A stretch of DNA of 64,000 bases, from assembly GCF_000421605.1 (NCBI RefSeq), contig NZ_ATXI01000001.1, positions 62,001-126,000 on the forward strand, written 5' to 3'. How positions within the stretch are numbered: the first letter of the stretch is position 1; every line of letters starts with the position of its first letter. Shown piece by piece: positions 28,327 to 36,611 of this stretch. The notes under the pieces were generated by a model, which was not told where the DNA came from, did not search any database, and worked only from the letters and a program-made list of their open reading frames with translations. Source of the DNA: Thermodesulfobacterium thermophilum DSM 1276 (GTDB taxonomy: Bacteria > Desulfobacterota > Thermodesulfobacteria > Thermodesulfobacteriales > Thermodesulfobacteriaceae). A program made the translations under genes and the position numbers.

Positions 28327-31300
28327 TTAACGTTTTGCACTGATAAGGGTTTCTAACATATCTTCTACTGAGGTTAAAATTTTTGCAGCTGCGGCAAAGG
28401 CTTGCTGATATTTGATAAGATTAGTCATCTCTTCGTCTAAAGAAACTCCTGAAATACTGTCTTTTATCGCCTTTATCTGAGAAATTAACGTTTCTAAAAA
28501 GTTTTTGTTATCTTTTACAGCCTTAGTAGCAGAGCCTACTTCTCCTACCAAACTTGAATAATAGTCCTCAAGGGTAGAATAGTTTAAATCTTCTCTGGTA
28601 ACAGAAGAAAGGTCAGCTATAGCCTGAGCTGTCCGGTTATCCCCTCTCTTAAACTCATAACCCTTAAGAGCATTTATAAACCCTTGATCATATTTAGTTT
28701 GGGTATAGTTGATTCCATCATAGAACTCATCTTGGACTACAAAGGTTGCCGTTTGATAAAGTCCGGTAGTTTCTACTATAAGCTTGCCAGACCTATCAAG
28801 CCTTGCAGAAAGACCATACTTTGCGTTTTGAGGTGAATTAATCTCTTTGATCACGTCTAAAATAGTCTTTCCATCATCAAGCCTTACCCTGAAGGTATCT
28901 AAGTAACTCCCTTTCTTATCGAAAAGATAAAATGAAAGATAGTCCTCGTCTATAGGATCTAAATCAAAGTCTTCAAAACCTGTCGTTACCCTAAGGGTAG
29001 CCACATCTGGGTCTCCTCTAAAAGAAGGAATATACATCTGTTGAGCGCTCAAAAAATCTATAAACCCGTTTACGTTACTGTTGTCTCCTATTTCAAAGGC
29101 ATAAGCTCTGGTCTGGGTAGCCTCAAGCCCTAAAACCGCTTTATTTTCTGCATCAACGTAAGCTCTTAGATAAGGAAGTCTGTCTATTTTAGCAAGGATA
29201 GAAGAGAGGGCTTCGTTTGTGGCCACAGGAATCTCTACAAAATACTCTTGAGAAGGGGTAACGTTCCATCTATAGTTAGGGCCAAAATAACTATTCTGAG
29301 TTAACTCAACAGAATTAAAGGTTAACTGACTATCGCCTGCAGTTTTATTTTCTATACATAACATCCCGTCTTTTATATAAACCTCTACCGTATAGTTGTA
29401 GGTAGCTCTAATGCCTTCCATAAGGTCTTTTACCGTGTTAAAAGGATTGACCGTAAAAGTACCGGCTACTGCTGTTCCATCATAAAGAGTTCCTCCGTAG
29501 TTTATGATGGTTCCGTCAGAAAACCCAAGGTCTGTCAATTTGGTATTTTCAGAAACATTACCTCCTAACACAAAGAAAACCTTCTCGTTATAAGGGTTTT
29601 GGTCAAACAAAGGCACCTGATTGACCTTATCATCATAAAACCTAAGATAGATTTTACTTAAGCTATTATCAAAAGTTTGAAAAGGGTTAACTGTGAAAAC
29701 ACTCTTATAGGTTTTAAAAAGAGGATTTTCTGTTCTTAAGGCGTTTAAGTCCATCTTACCTGAGGCAACTAACTCTGGCTTTAGCACAAGAGCATTGTTT
29801 ACAGAAAAATCTTCTGGGTCTGTTCCTACAAAAAAGAGATTTATCCCCGTAGAAAGCAGAATCCCTGAGGTATCGTTTGAAAAGGCAAAAGTATAGCCTT
29901 CTTTAGCCTGAAAAACAAGTTTTCCTCCTCTTACCAAGGCCTTAAGATATGTAGCATTTGGATCTGAAGGGTCATAAAAACCTGCTTGTTGAAAAGACAG
30001 GTTAATCCTATCTACTAAATCATCAAGGGTAGCGTTAACAGATAACCCATCAACCGATACTTTTACAGGAGTAATCTGACCTTGAGGATTTTTAATCCAT
30101 ATATAGAAAAACCCTGTAAATTGATTTCCTGTCTGATTTTTGGCAAGGTCAAGAAAATAGGGCAATTCTTTGATATATTTTTGGGCTGAATAAGCCCCTT
30201 CTAATTCTCCTGTATAGAACGTAAGCCCTACCCCTTGAGTATGAAGCTCGTTTACAGCTTTTACCAGCTCTTCACCAAAAAGTTTAAGTTTACCTGCTAA
30301 ATTTAACTCTTCTACCCTTCTTTGATAAGCAGGGTCTGAAAAGTTTCCAAAATCAAAAGGCCCACTTATAGAAAAACTAATCTTTCCAGGACCCCTAAAT
30401 TTGTCTTCCACAAAAAGCCTACCATCCTTTATATAAGCTTTGACTGTATAGTTGTAAAATCCTTCTATTTGGTCCAAAAGATCTCTTAAGGTGACGTCAG
30501 GGTTGGTTGAAAGGTCATAAGAGATACTTCCAGAGATAGCATTTCCAAAATGGTCGGTGCCTGTAACATTAAAGGTTACAGTACCAGAAAGTCCAAGGTC
30601 TGAGAGTTTGTCACTCTCAGAAATCGCTCTCCCCCAAATATTAAAATTTATCTTGTTTCCTGAAACATATTCATAGTTGTATTTATCTGAGAGCTGTTCA
30701 AGAAGTCTCAACCAACCCCCAAGTTCTCCGGAAGCTACCTCTTTGCTTGAGATAGGTACTTTGGCTCCTGAAGTATCTACCCAGTATAAATCTGTACCAG
30801 AGATCTCAAGCTTCCAGGTTCTATCCAAATTTACCAGGTTAAACCCTTTACCTAAAACAACGTTATAAGCCCCTTCTTTGGTTTCAAAATACTGAATGGA
30901 AGCCAGCTGTGAGAGTTGTCTAATAAGATTATCTCTTTGGTCTCTTAGGTCGTTGGCGGTTTTTCCTCCAGACTCAAGTGCGATAATCTGCAGGTTTAAT
31001 TCAGCGATTTGAGAAGATATTTTGTTGATGTTTTCTGCCATGGTTTTAAGTTTAAGCCCAATCTGGTTTTCAAGATCTCTAAGTCCTTGGAACTTACTTT
31101 GAAAAATTTCAGATATTAACTTTCCGTTCTCTAAAACTTGCGTTCTTGCAGCTAAATTTTCAGGGGTGTTAGCTAAGGCTTGCCAAGAATCCCAAAAATT
31201 CTTTAAAACTGTCGTAAGTCCAACCCCTTCACTTACCTCGTTAAAAAGGCTTTCTAAAACGTTAAGTCCAGACTCTTCTGCATTGTATAGGCCCAAATCT

Positions 31301-31548
31301 GTATACTTTAGGTTCAGGTTTCTTTCTAAAAAAACATCAAAATATCTTTTAATAAAGTCTATCCTTACACCTGTTCCTATAGGTCCTACGGGAGATGGAC
31401 TGGGAGGATAGGTGGTTTCTACTACCTTTTGTCTGGAGTAGGCCTCGTTATTTACGTTAGAAATATTATGTCCTATAACCTGAGTAGCTAACTGAAAGGC
31501 AAGAAGCGAATTTTTAGCTATATTTAAAGTGCTTGTAAGTCCAGCCAT
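28327..31548 (-). CDS. flgK: Flagellar hook-associated protein 1, enlarged
   Basis: Hook-filament junction protein. The N-terminus (residues 1-45, with IGHNISNVNNEAYSRQ) and C-terminus (SLDEEMTNLIKYQQAFAAAAKILTSVEDMLETLIS) are canonical FlgK. At 1073 residues it is about twice the length of enteric FlgK (near 550). The extra length lies between residues about 295 and 930 and consists of beta-rich modules of Flagellin-IN type; two of them (297-395 and 654-747) are clearly duplicates, and weaker copies appear at about 480-590 and 870-930. The modules would be exposed on the surface. flgN lies just upstream. Confidence 0.95.
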   Translation of the reverse strand: MAGLTSTLNIAKNSLLAFQLATQVIGHNISNVNNEAYSRQKVVETTYPPSPSPVGPIGTGVRIDFIKRYFDVFLERNLNLKYTDLGLYNAEESGLNVLESLFNEVSEGVGLTTVLKNFWDSWQALANTPENLAARTQVLENGKLISEIFQSKFQGLRDLENQIGLKLKTMAENINKISSQIAELNLQIIALESGGKTANDLRDQRDNLIRQLSQLASIQYFETKEGAYNVVLGKGFNLVNLDRTWKLEISGTDLYWVDTSGAKVPISSKEVASGELGGWLRLLEQLSDKYNYEYVSGNKINFNIWGRAISESDKLSDLGLSGTVTFNVTGTDHFGNAISGSISYDLSTNPDVTLRDLLDQIEGFYNYTVKAYIKDGRLFVEDKFRGPGKISFSISGPFDFGNFSDPAYQRRVEELNLAGKLKLFGEELVKAVNELHTQGVGLTFYTGELEGAYSAQKYIKELPYFLDLAKNQTGNQFTGFFYIWIKNPQGQITPVKVSVDGLSVNATLDDLVDRINLSFQQAGFYDPSDPNATYLKALVRGGKLVFQAKEGYTFAFSNDTSGILLSTGINLFFVGTDPEDFSVNNALVLKPELVASGKMDLNALRTENPLFKTYKSVFTVNPFQTFDNSLSKIYLRFYDDKVNQVPLFDQNPYNEKVFFVLGGNVSENTKLTDLGFSDGTIINYGGTLYDGTAVAGTFTVNPFNTVKDLMEGIRATYNYTVEVYIKDGMLCIENKTAGDSQLTFNSVELTQNSYFGPNYRWNVTPSQEYFVEIPVATNEALSSILAKIDRLPYLRAYVDAENKAVLGLEATQTRAYAFEIGDNSNVNGFIDFLSAQQMYIPSFRGDPDVATLRVTTGFEDFDLDPIDEDYLSFYLFDKKGSYLDTFRVRLDDGKTILDVIKEINSPQNAKYGLSARLDRSGKLIVETTGLYQTATFVVQDEFYDGINYTQTKYDQGFINALKGYEFKRGDNRTAQAIADLSSVTREDLNYSTLEDYYSSLVGEVGSATKAVKDNKNFLETLISQIKAIKDSISGVSLDEEMTNLIKYQQAFAAAAKILTSVEDMLETLISAKR
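29308..29589 (-). repeat. FlgK internal module, copy 2
   Basis: Encodes FlgK residues 654-747, with SENTKLTDLG and NYTVEVYIKDGMLCIENK matching copy 1. The similarity is at protein level and clearly diverged, so the duplication is not recent. Confidence 0.75.
30364..30660 (-). repeat. FlgK internal module, copy 1
   Basis: Encodes FlgK residues 297-395. It shares with copy 2 the pattern SESDKLSDLG, then a beta-rich stretch, then NYTVKAYIKDGRLFVEDK. Confidence 0.75.
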
Positions 31549-31560
31549 AGCTTATCCTCC

Positions 31561-31890
31561 TTAAGCAGATTTAGAAATAACCCTTGGAGGTTGTTGGGGA
31601 ACTTTTCCGTAGGTCTCTTGCTGACAAAAGATGTTGGTTAAAAAACTATAGGCTTCTTCTACAAAATTAAGACCAGCCTGGATTATCATTTTATTTTTCT
31701 CGTTGATTTTAAAAATCTCCTCCAACATCTCCTGCTCTTCTTTAGTAAAGTCAGCTTTATCTTTTAAATAGTTTGCAAGCCTGGCTTTATAAGAAGCCCA
31801 TTTTAAAATTTCCTCTATCGCTCCTTTCATAAGAGCCCTTTTTTCCTTTTCTAAAGTCTCTTTTAGCTCTATAAGTTCTTTTCTCACCAT
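31561..31890 (-). CDS. flgN: FlgN-like flagellar export chaperone
   Basis: Small (109 residues), all-helical, charged protein directly before flgK. FlgN binds FlgK and FlgL before secretion. The FVEEAYSFLTNIF...ETYGK C-terminal pattern and the helical-hairpin profile fit FlgN; sequence conservation in this family is low, so position carries much of the weight. Confidence 0.75.
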   Translation of the reverse strand: MVRKELIELKETLEKEKRALMKGAIEEILKWASYKARLANYLKDKADFTKEEQEMLEEIFKINEKNKMIIQAGLNFVEEAYSFLTNIFCQQETYGKVPQQPPRVISKSA

Positions 31891-31912
31891 CTTAAACTCA
31901 CCTCCTGTATAG

Positions 31913-32233
31913 TTATTTATCGGATTTTTCTATCTTATTCTTTAGGTAAGCGCTTTTTAAAAGGTTTTGATAAAGATAATCCCCTAAACTCCCTGGCCTT
32001 CCTGATACGTTCCTTCCTATTTCTTGGTAAAGAAAATCCTGATAAATCTTTTTTTCTAAGGTTTCGGGGAATAAATTGCTTTTAAACATAGATTGGTCAA
32101 AGTTTTTTAAAATCTCATACCAAATAAGAGATTCAAACTCATTACAAAGGGTTTTTAACGCAGCTTTAGGGTTTTTCTTTGCCAAATTGGTTATCTCATT
32201 TAGGTTTTGATAGTAAATCCCATAAGCTTTCAT
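31913..32233 (-). CDS. flgJ: Flagellar rod-binding protein, FlgJ N-terminal type
   Basis: A 106-residue protein corresponding to the rod-binding domain of FlgJ (family signature around CNEFESLIWYEILKNFDQSM and YQDFLYQEIGRNVSGRPGSLGDYLYQNL). The muramidase domain present in enteric FlgJ is missing, as in many other bacteria, so another enzyme must open the peptidoglycan. Located between flgI and flgN. Confidence 0.85.
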   Translation of the reverse strand: MKAYGIYYQNLNEITNLAKKNPKAALKTLCNEFESLIWYEILKNFDQSMFKSNLFPETLEKKIYQDFLYQEIGRNVSGRPGSLGDYLYQNLLKSAYLKNKIEKSDK

Positions 32234-32246
32234 CGTTTAGACCCTC

Positions 32247-33344
32247 TTATATGATTATCAAATCTGCGTGTAAAGCCCCTGCAGCCTTTATAGCCTGCAA
32301 GATAGCGATGAGCTCTCTTGGAGTTGCTCCAACTGCATTAAGGGCCCTAACCAGTTCTCCTAAGGTTACTCCTTCTTCTAAAACCACAATCTTTGCTTTT
32401 TGTTCTTTAGCCTGTATTTCTGTTCTTGGAGTTACCACCGTTTCACCTGGAGAAAGAGGGTATGGCTGAGAAACTTCTGGGGTCTCTTTTATCTCAACGC
32501 TTAAATTTCCATGAGCTACTGCTACCCTTGAAATCTTTACGTTTTCTCCGATGATAACCGTACCGGTTTTTTCGTCTATAACCACCCTTGCCGGGCTATC
32601 AGGTATAACCTCAAGGTTACCTATTTCTCCTAAAAGTTTTACTACCCTTTTCTGATAGTTATAAGGTACGTTTAGCTCTATGTTTTTAAGGTCTAAAGCC
32701 TTTGCATAGTTTCCCTTTAAGTAAGTGTTGATAGCCTCAACTATCTTTGAAGTCGTGGTAAAATCTTCGGTTTTCAGGCTTAAAACCACCTTTGATAGAC
32801 TGTTTAGGTCTTCCATCGGAACCTCCCTTTCTACTATGGCTCCGTTAGGAATCTTACCTACGGTAGGATGGTTTACCTGAACTTGAGCCCCACCTCCTTG
32901 GGCCCCAAAACCACCTATAGAAATAGGTCCCTGAGCTAAGGCATAAACTTGACCATCAGGACCTTTTAAAGGGGTCATCAATAAGGTTCCTCCTTGAAGA
33001 CTTTTAGCATCACCTATAGCAGAAACCTCTACATCTATCCTTTGTCCTGGCTTAGCATAGGGAGGTAAATAGGCAGTAACCATCACAGCAGCCACGTTCT
33101 TTAATTTCACCTGTTCCTTAGGCACTAAAATCCCAAACCTTTCAAGCATGTTTACTATGGACTGCACGGTAAACTTAGTCTGGTCTCCATCTCCTGTTTG
33201 CTTAAGACCAACTACCAGTCCATAACCTACCAAAAAATTACCCCTAACCCCTTCTACCTCGCTGATATCTTTAAGCCTTACAGAAAAGGCCTGGTCTACC
33301 AGAAAAAAACTCAAACAAAATAAAAGGCAGATTATCCTTCTCAT
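32247..33344 (-). CDS. flgI: Flagellar P-ring protein
   Basis: Periplasmic P-ring subunit of the basal body. I chose the ATG at 33344: it gives a proper signal peptide (MRRIICLLFCLSFFLVDQAFS) and is preceded by GAGGGAGGGG, only 11 bases after flgH. The longer reading frame to 33452 would run back inside flgH and bury the signal peptide. Family motifs: VRGNFLVGYGLVVGLKQTGDGD, KNVAAVMVTAYLPPYAKPGQRIDVEVSAIGDAKSLQGG. Mature length fits the family (365 residues in all). Confidence 0.95.
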   Translation of the reverse strand: MRRIICLLFCLSFFLVDQAFSVRLKDISEVEGVRGNFLVGYGLVVGLKQTGDGDQTKFTVQSIVNMLERFGILVPKEQVKLKNVAAVMVTAYLPPYAKPGQRIDVEVSAIGDAKSLQGGTLLMTPLKGPDGQVYALAQGPISIGGFGAQGGGAQVQVNHPTVGKIPNGAIVEREVPMEDLNSLSKVVLSLKTEDFTTTSKIVEAINTYLKGNYAKALDLKNIELNVPYNYQKRVVKLLGEIGNLEVIPDSPARVVIDEKTGTVIIGENVKISRVAVAHGNLSVEIKETPEVSQPYPLSPGETVVTPRTEIQAKEQKAKIVVLEEGVTLGELVRALNAVGATPRELIAILQAIKAAGALHADLIII

Positions 33345-33354
33345 ACCCCTCCCT

Positions 33355-34059
33355 CTAAAATAACCAAAATAGTTGTAAAAGTCTGGTAATGATTCCCGGC
33401 CCACTTGCAGCTTCACTATTAGGACCCTTACCGCTGTATTCGATATAGGCATCAGAAATCTGGGTAGAAAGCACTGAATTGTCTGCAGCTATATCTTCTG
33501 GTCTTACGATCCCTGTAAGGGTTATATACTCAAGGTCTCTATTTCTCTTTATGGTTCTCACCCCTTGAATTACTAAATTCCCGTTTGGTAAAACTTTAAC
33601 CACCCGTGCACTTAAGGTAGCCACAATCTTACTTTGTCTTGATGTCTGACCTTGTCCAGAGGTAGAAGAACTCATCTCACCTTTAAACAAACTCCCTAAG
33701 TCTGCGGCATCAGGTAAAAACATGCCTTTTATATCTCTCTCATAGCCTAAAATACTGGAAAGACCTGCAGAGGCAGAACTGCTTTTTCCACTTTTTTGAC
33801 TTACCGTGTTAGAGCTTTGATAGGTCTCTACAATCTTAACCGTAAGAATATCCCCTACAAACCTGGCTCTTTTATCTGCATAGCCATATAAATCCCTTCC
33901 TTCTTTAAATAAAGAGCCTTTACTTAAATACCGACCTTCTTCTACTTGAACAGCTACTTCAGGGGGAGGTGGTGGAGTAGGAGGGGTTTTCGGGTCAAAC
34001 TCCCAACAGCCCCACAAAAATATAAGCCACAATGATAGCCAAATTTTTGACATTCTCAT
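33355..34059 (-). CDS. flgH: Flagellar L-ring lipoprotein
   Basis: Outer-membrane L-ring subunit. The lipoprotein signal peptide ends LWGC (lipobox Cys about residue 18), followed by a proline-rich stretch; later come DKRARFVGDILTVKIVE, NLVIQGVRTIKRNRDLEYITLTGIVRPEDIAADNSVLSTQISDAYIEYSGKG, which are typical. 234 residues. Its ATG overlaps the flgA stop codon by 1 base (TAATG). Confidence 0.96.
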   Translation of the reverse strand: MRMSKIWLSLWLIFLWGCWEFDPKTPPTPPPPPEVAVQVEEGRYLSKGSLFKEGRDLYGYADKRARFVGDILTVKIVETYQSSNTVSQKSGKSSSASAGLSSILGYERDIKGMFLPDAADLGSLFKGEMSSSTSGQGQTSRQSKIVATLSARVVKVLPNGNLVIQGVRTIKRNRDLEYITLTGIVRPEDIAADNSVLSTQISDAYIEYSGKGPNSEAASGPGIITRLLQLFWLF

Positions 34060-34763
34060 TATAGCATCACCTCAATTTCGTTTGTTGAGATTACTTTGCC
34101 TAAAACTTCTTTTTTACTGGTTAAATTTCTAACCTTTATAACCTCCCCTTTTCTTCCATCTTGTAAGGCCTTACCCTTGGTTTTAACTAAAAAACCTCGC
34201 CCTTTACCTATGATTAACACCTCTTGACCTCTTTTTACTAAAACAGGTTCGTTCAAAAAAGACTTTCTCAAAACCACGTTAGGCTTAAGGCTTGTTCTTA
34301 CCTCTTTACCTAATGCCTCTTCTTCTTCTAAAACCACATCCTTAGGAAGCCTTGAGAGAGGTTTCTCTTGAAAAACTAAGTGGTTCTTAGTGATTACCTC
34401 TCCTTTTTCTAACGGCTTAGCTACCACTGCCACAGAAACATTACTTTCTACATAACCCCAGAGTCTAACCCTAAAAGCTTCTTTTCCGTCTTTAAAAAAC
34501 ACCAGGATAACTGTATTAAACCCAAGACCTGGTCTTCCTAAAAATTTAACCTGGTAAGGCATTCCTTTAATCACCTTAGCTTCCCTTGGTTCTACACTAA
34601 ACCTTTCTAAACTCAATTTTGGATATACCTTGCTTAGCCTTGATTGTATTTCTTGGAAGAAAATTTTTTTATAATCCGCCTCGGTGTAAAACTCTACTCC
34701 CATAACAGGCTTAAAACTCACCAACACAGCCATAAAGAAGACAAACAACCATACTCCTTTCAT
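34059..34763 (-). CDS. flgA: Flagellar P-ring assembly chaperone FlgA
   Basis: Periplasmic chaperone for P-ring assembly. Signal peptide about residues 1-22 (ending KPVMG), then the SAF domain (AKPLEKGEVITKNHLVFQEKPLSRLP) and a C-terminal domain with VLVKRGQEVLIIGKGRGFLVKTKGKALQDGRKGEVIKVRNLTSKKEVLGKV, the conserved FlgA ending. 234 residues. Six bases after flgG. Confidence 0.93.
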   Translation of the reverse strand: MKGVWLFVFFMAVLVSFKPVMGVEFYTEADYKKIFFQEIQSRLSKVYPKLSLERFSVEPREAKVIKGMPYQVKFLGRPGLGFNTVILVFFKDGKEAFRVRLWGYVESNVSVAVVAKPLEKGEVITKNHLVFQEKPLSRLPKDVVLEEEEALGKEVRTSLKPNVVLRKSFLNEPVLVKRGQEVLIIGKGRGFLVKTKGKALQDGRKGEVIKVRNLTSKKEVLGKVISTNEIEVML

Positions 34764-34769
34764 CTATCG

Positions 34770-35552
34770 CTACCTCTTAAGGTTGTTAGCTATCTCTAAA
34801 AGCTGGTCTGCCGTTAACACTCCTTTAGAATTAGATTCATAAGCCCTTTGGGTAATGATCATTTTTACCATCTCTTCTACGATGTCCACGTTAGACATCT
34901 CAAGATAACCCTGAGCTATGGTTCCAAACCCATTTTGTCCAGGGTTACCCTCTATAACATCTCCAGCAGCATCTGTAGGTTTAAATAGATTTCTTCCCAC
35001 CGCATAAAGACCTGCAGGGTTGGTAAAATCATAAAGGGTAAGCTGGGCTTGGGCTAAGGTTTCTCCTCTTGGGCCAAGGGCAGTAATGATTCCGTCTGGG
35101 GTAACCTCAATTCTTGCTGTACCCTGAGGAACGGCAAACTCAGGTTGTAATCTTGCACCGTCAGGGGTAACGATGTATCCATCACGATCAAGTTTAAAGT
35201 TTCCTGCCCTAGTATAATATTCCTCTCCTCCCATGATTACCATAAAGAACCCTCTACCCTCTATCGCCCAATCAAGCTCTTGGTTGGTTAGCTGATACTC
35301 TCCTTGGGTAAACAACTTAGGAACAGCAACTGGCCTTACCCCAAGACCTATCTGCATTCCCACGGGTACCTGAGTTCCGTCTGCTGTCAAAGCTCCAGCA
35401 AGCTTTAGATTTTGATAAAACAAATCTTCAAAATCAACTCTACTTTTTTTAAAACCTACGGTGTTTACGTTAGCAAGATTGTTGGCTATCACGTCAAGTT
35501 GCAACTGCTGCCCTTGCATCCCTGTAGCAGCACTCCAAAGTCCTCTTATCAT
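34770..35552 (-). CDS. flgG: Flagellar distal rod protein
   Basis: Distal rod subunit. It starts MIRGLWSAATGMQGQQLQLDVIANNLANVNTVGFKKSR and ends YLEMSNVDIVEEMVKMIITQRAYESNSKGVLTADQLLEIANNLKR, both diagnostic of FlgG. Length 260 residues, the standard size. AGGAGG-like sequence precedes the ATG. Confidence 0.98.
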   Translation of the reverse strand: MIRGLWSAATGMQGQQLQLDVIANNLANVNTVGFKKSRVDFEDLFYQNLKLAGALTADGTQVPVGMQIGLGVRPVAVPKLFTQGEYQLTNQELDWAIEGRGFFMVIMGGEEYYTRAGNFKLDRDGYIVTPDGARLQPEFAVPQGTARIEVTPDGIITALGPRGETLAQAQLTLYDFTNPAGLYAVGRNLFKPTDAAGDVIEGNPGQNGFGTIAQGYLEMSNVDIVEEMVKMIITQRAYESNSKGVLTADQLLEIANNLKR

Positions 35553-35580
35553 CGTGCTTTTCCTCCTCTATTAATTATCT

Positions 35581-36342
35581 TTATCTATTTAAACCTAACA
35601 GTTTTTCTGTTGCTTCATCCCAACCTTGAATAACCTTTTGGACTGACTGAAAAGTCCTCTGAATCTCAATCAGACTTACCATCTCTCTTATAGGATTTAC
35701 GTTAGACTTTTCTATAAAACCTTGTCTAATCTCATAATTAGTAGCTGGTATCTCTTCCATACCTTCTGCTATATATAGGTTTTCTCCTATTTTTTTAAGC
35801 TTATTTAGATCTTGAAAAGTAACCACGTCAAACCTTCCTAACTCTGTTCCATCTATAGATAAAATCCCATCAGGAGAAACTTGCAGTCTATAATCCTCCA
35901 TCGTAATAAGTCCTCCTCTTGCCATACCAGGGTCAACCACCAAAGGAGTTCCGTTAACCAAGACTGGATATCCTTCTGGGGTAACCAACCTCCTCTGAGT
36001 GTCAATCGTAAAATTACCTGCCCTGGTATAGGCTATTCCATTAGGGGTTTGAACCTTAAAAAACCCCTCCCCTACGATAGAAAAGTGTAAAGGATTTTGT
36101 GTATGCTCTAAAATACCCTGTTCTTTATTCAAATAAGGTACGGTTTCTTTAAATGCCCTTCTGCCTTTAGGACCGATTTTTTTCATCAAAACCTCTTGAA
36201 AACTCAACCTGTCTTCTTTATAACCTGGGGTGTCAACGTTGGCCAAATTATTGGTAGTAACCGTTAACCTTCTGTCAAGAAGTTGGGCAGCCTCTAAAGC
36301 CTCAAGCAACCCTAACTGAGGATTAATGTGTATCCCTTTCAT
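35581..36342 (-). CDS. flgF: Flagellar proximal rod protein FlgF
   Basis: Rod protein related to FlgG, 253 residues. N-terminal ALEAAQLLDRRLTVTTNNLANVDTPGYKEDRLSFQEVL and C-terminal FIEKSNVNPIREMVSLIEIQRTFQSVQKVIQGWDEATEKL are conserved. It is the first gene of the flgF-G-A-H-I-J-N-K-L operon, with AGAGAGG before the ATG. Confidence 0.93.
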   Translation of the reverse strand: MKGIHINPQLGLLEALEAAQLLDRRLTVTTNNLANVDTPGYKEDRLSFQEVLMKKIGPKGRRAFKETVPYLNKEQGILEHTQNPLHFSIVGEGFFKVQTPNGIAYTRAGNFTIDTQRRLVTPEGYPVLVNGTPLVVDPGMARGGLITMEDYRLQVSPDGILSIDGTELGRFDVVTFQDLNKLKKIGENLYIAEGMEEIPATNYEIRQGFIEKSNVNPIREMVSLIEIQRTFQSVQKVIQGWDEATEKLLGLNR

Positions 36343-36377
36343 ATAAACCTCTCTTATAAACTAAAAGTTTCTGAAAG

Positions 36378-36383
36378 ATTATA
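36378..36383 (-). promoter_or_regulatory. Candidate -10 box of the flgF operon
   Basis: TATAAT on the minus strand, 36 bases before the flgF ATG. No convincing -35 is seen at 17 bases, and I could not find a sigma-54 (TGGC-N9-TTGC) or sigma-28 consensus in the 269-base gap between bamA and flgF. The rest of that gap is AT-rich and shows no other clear feature. Confidence 0.4.
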
Positions 36384-36611
36384 TACAAAAACCATGCCCA
36401 TTTTTAAAGATGTAGATATTACTAATGCCACTTGCGGGAAAAAAAAGAAGGTAAAACTTTTCCTACCGATTGTCAGGTCAAGGAAAATTTTTCTTTATAC
36501 TACTAGAAATATTTTTCCTGAAAAAACCACGCTATTAGATATTAAACAAACTACGAAGTACCCAAAAATGTCATTTTTTTGACTTTATCAAAAAGTTGAC
36601 TTTGTGTAAAA

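Noticed and set aside
33345-33452. Longer N-terminus for flgI
   Set aside because: The extension lies entirely inside flgH and would hide the signal peptide; the ATG at 33344 has a strong binding site.
36328-36582. An 84-codon plus-strand frame between flgF and bamA
   Set aside because: It begins inside flgF on the opposite strand, is lysine-rich low-complexity AT sequence and has no binding site or recognisable domain.
36343-36611. Sigma-54 or sigma-28 promoter for the flagellar operon
   Set aside because: TGGCAT occurs on the minus strand, but no GC-type -12 element follows at the right distance, and no GCCGATAA-like box is present.
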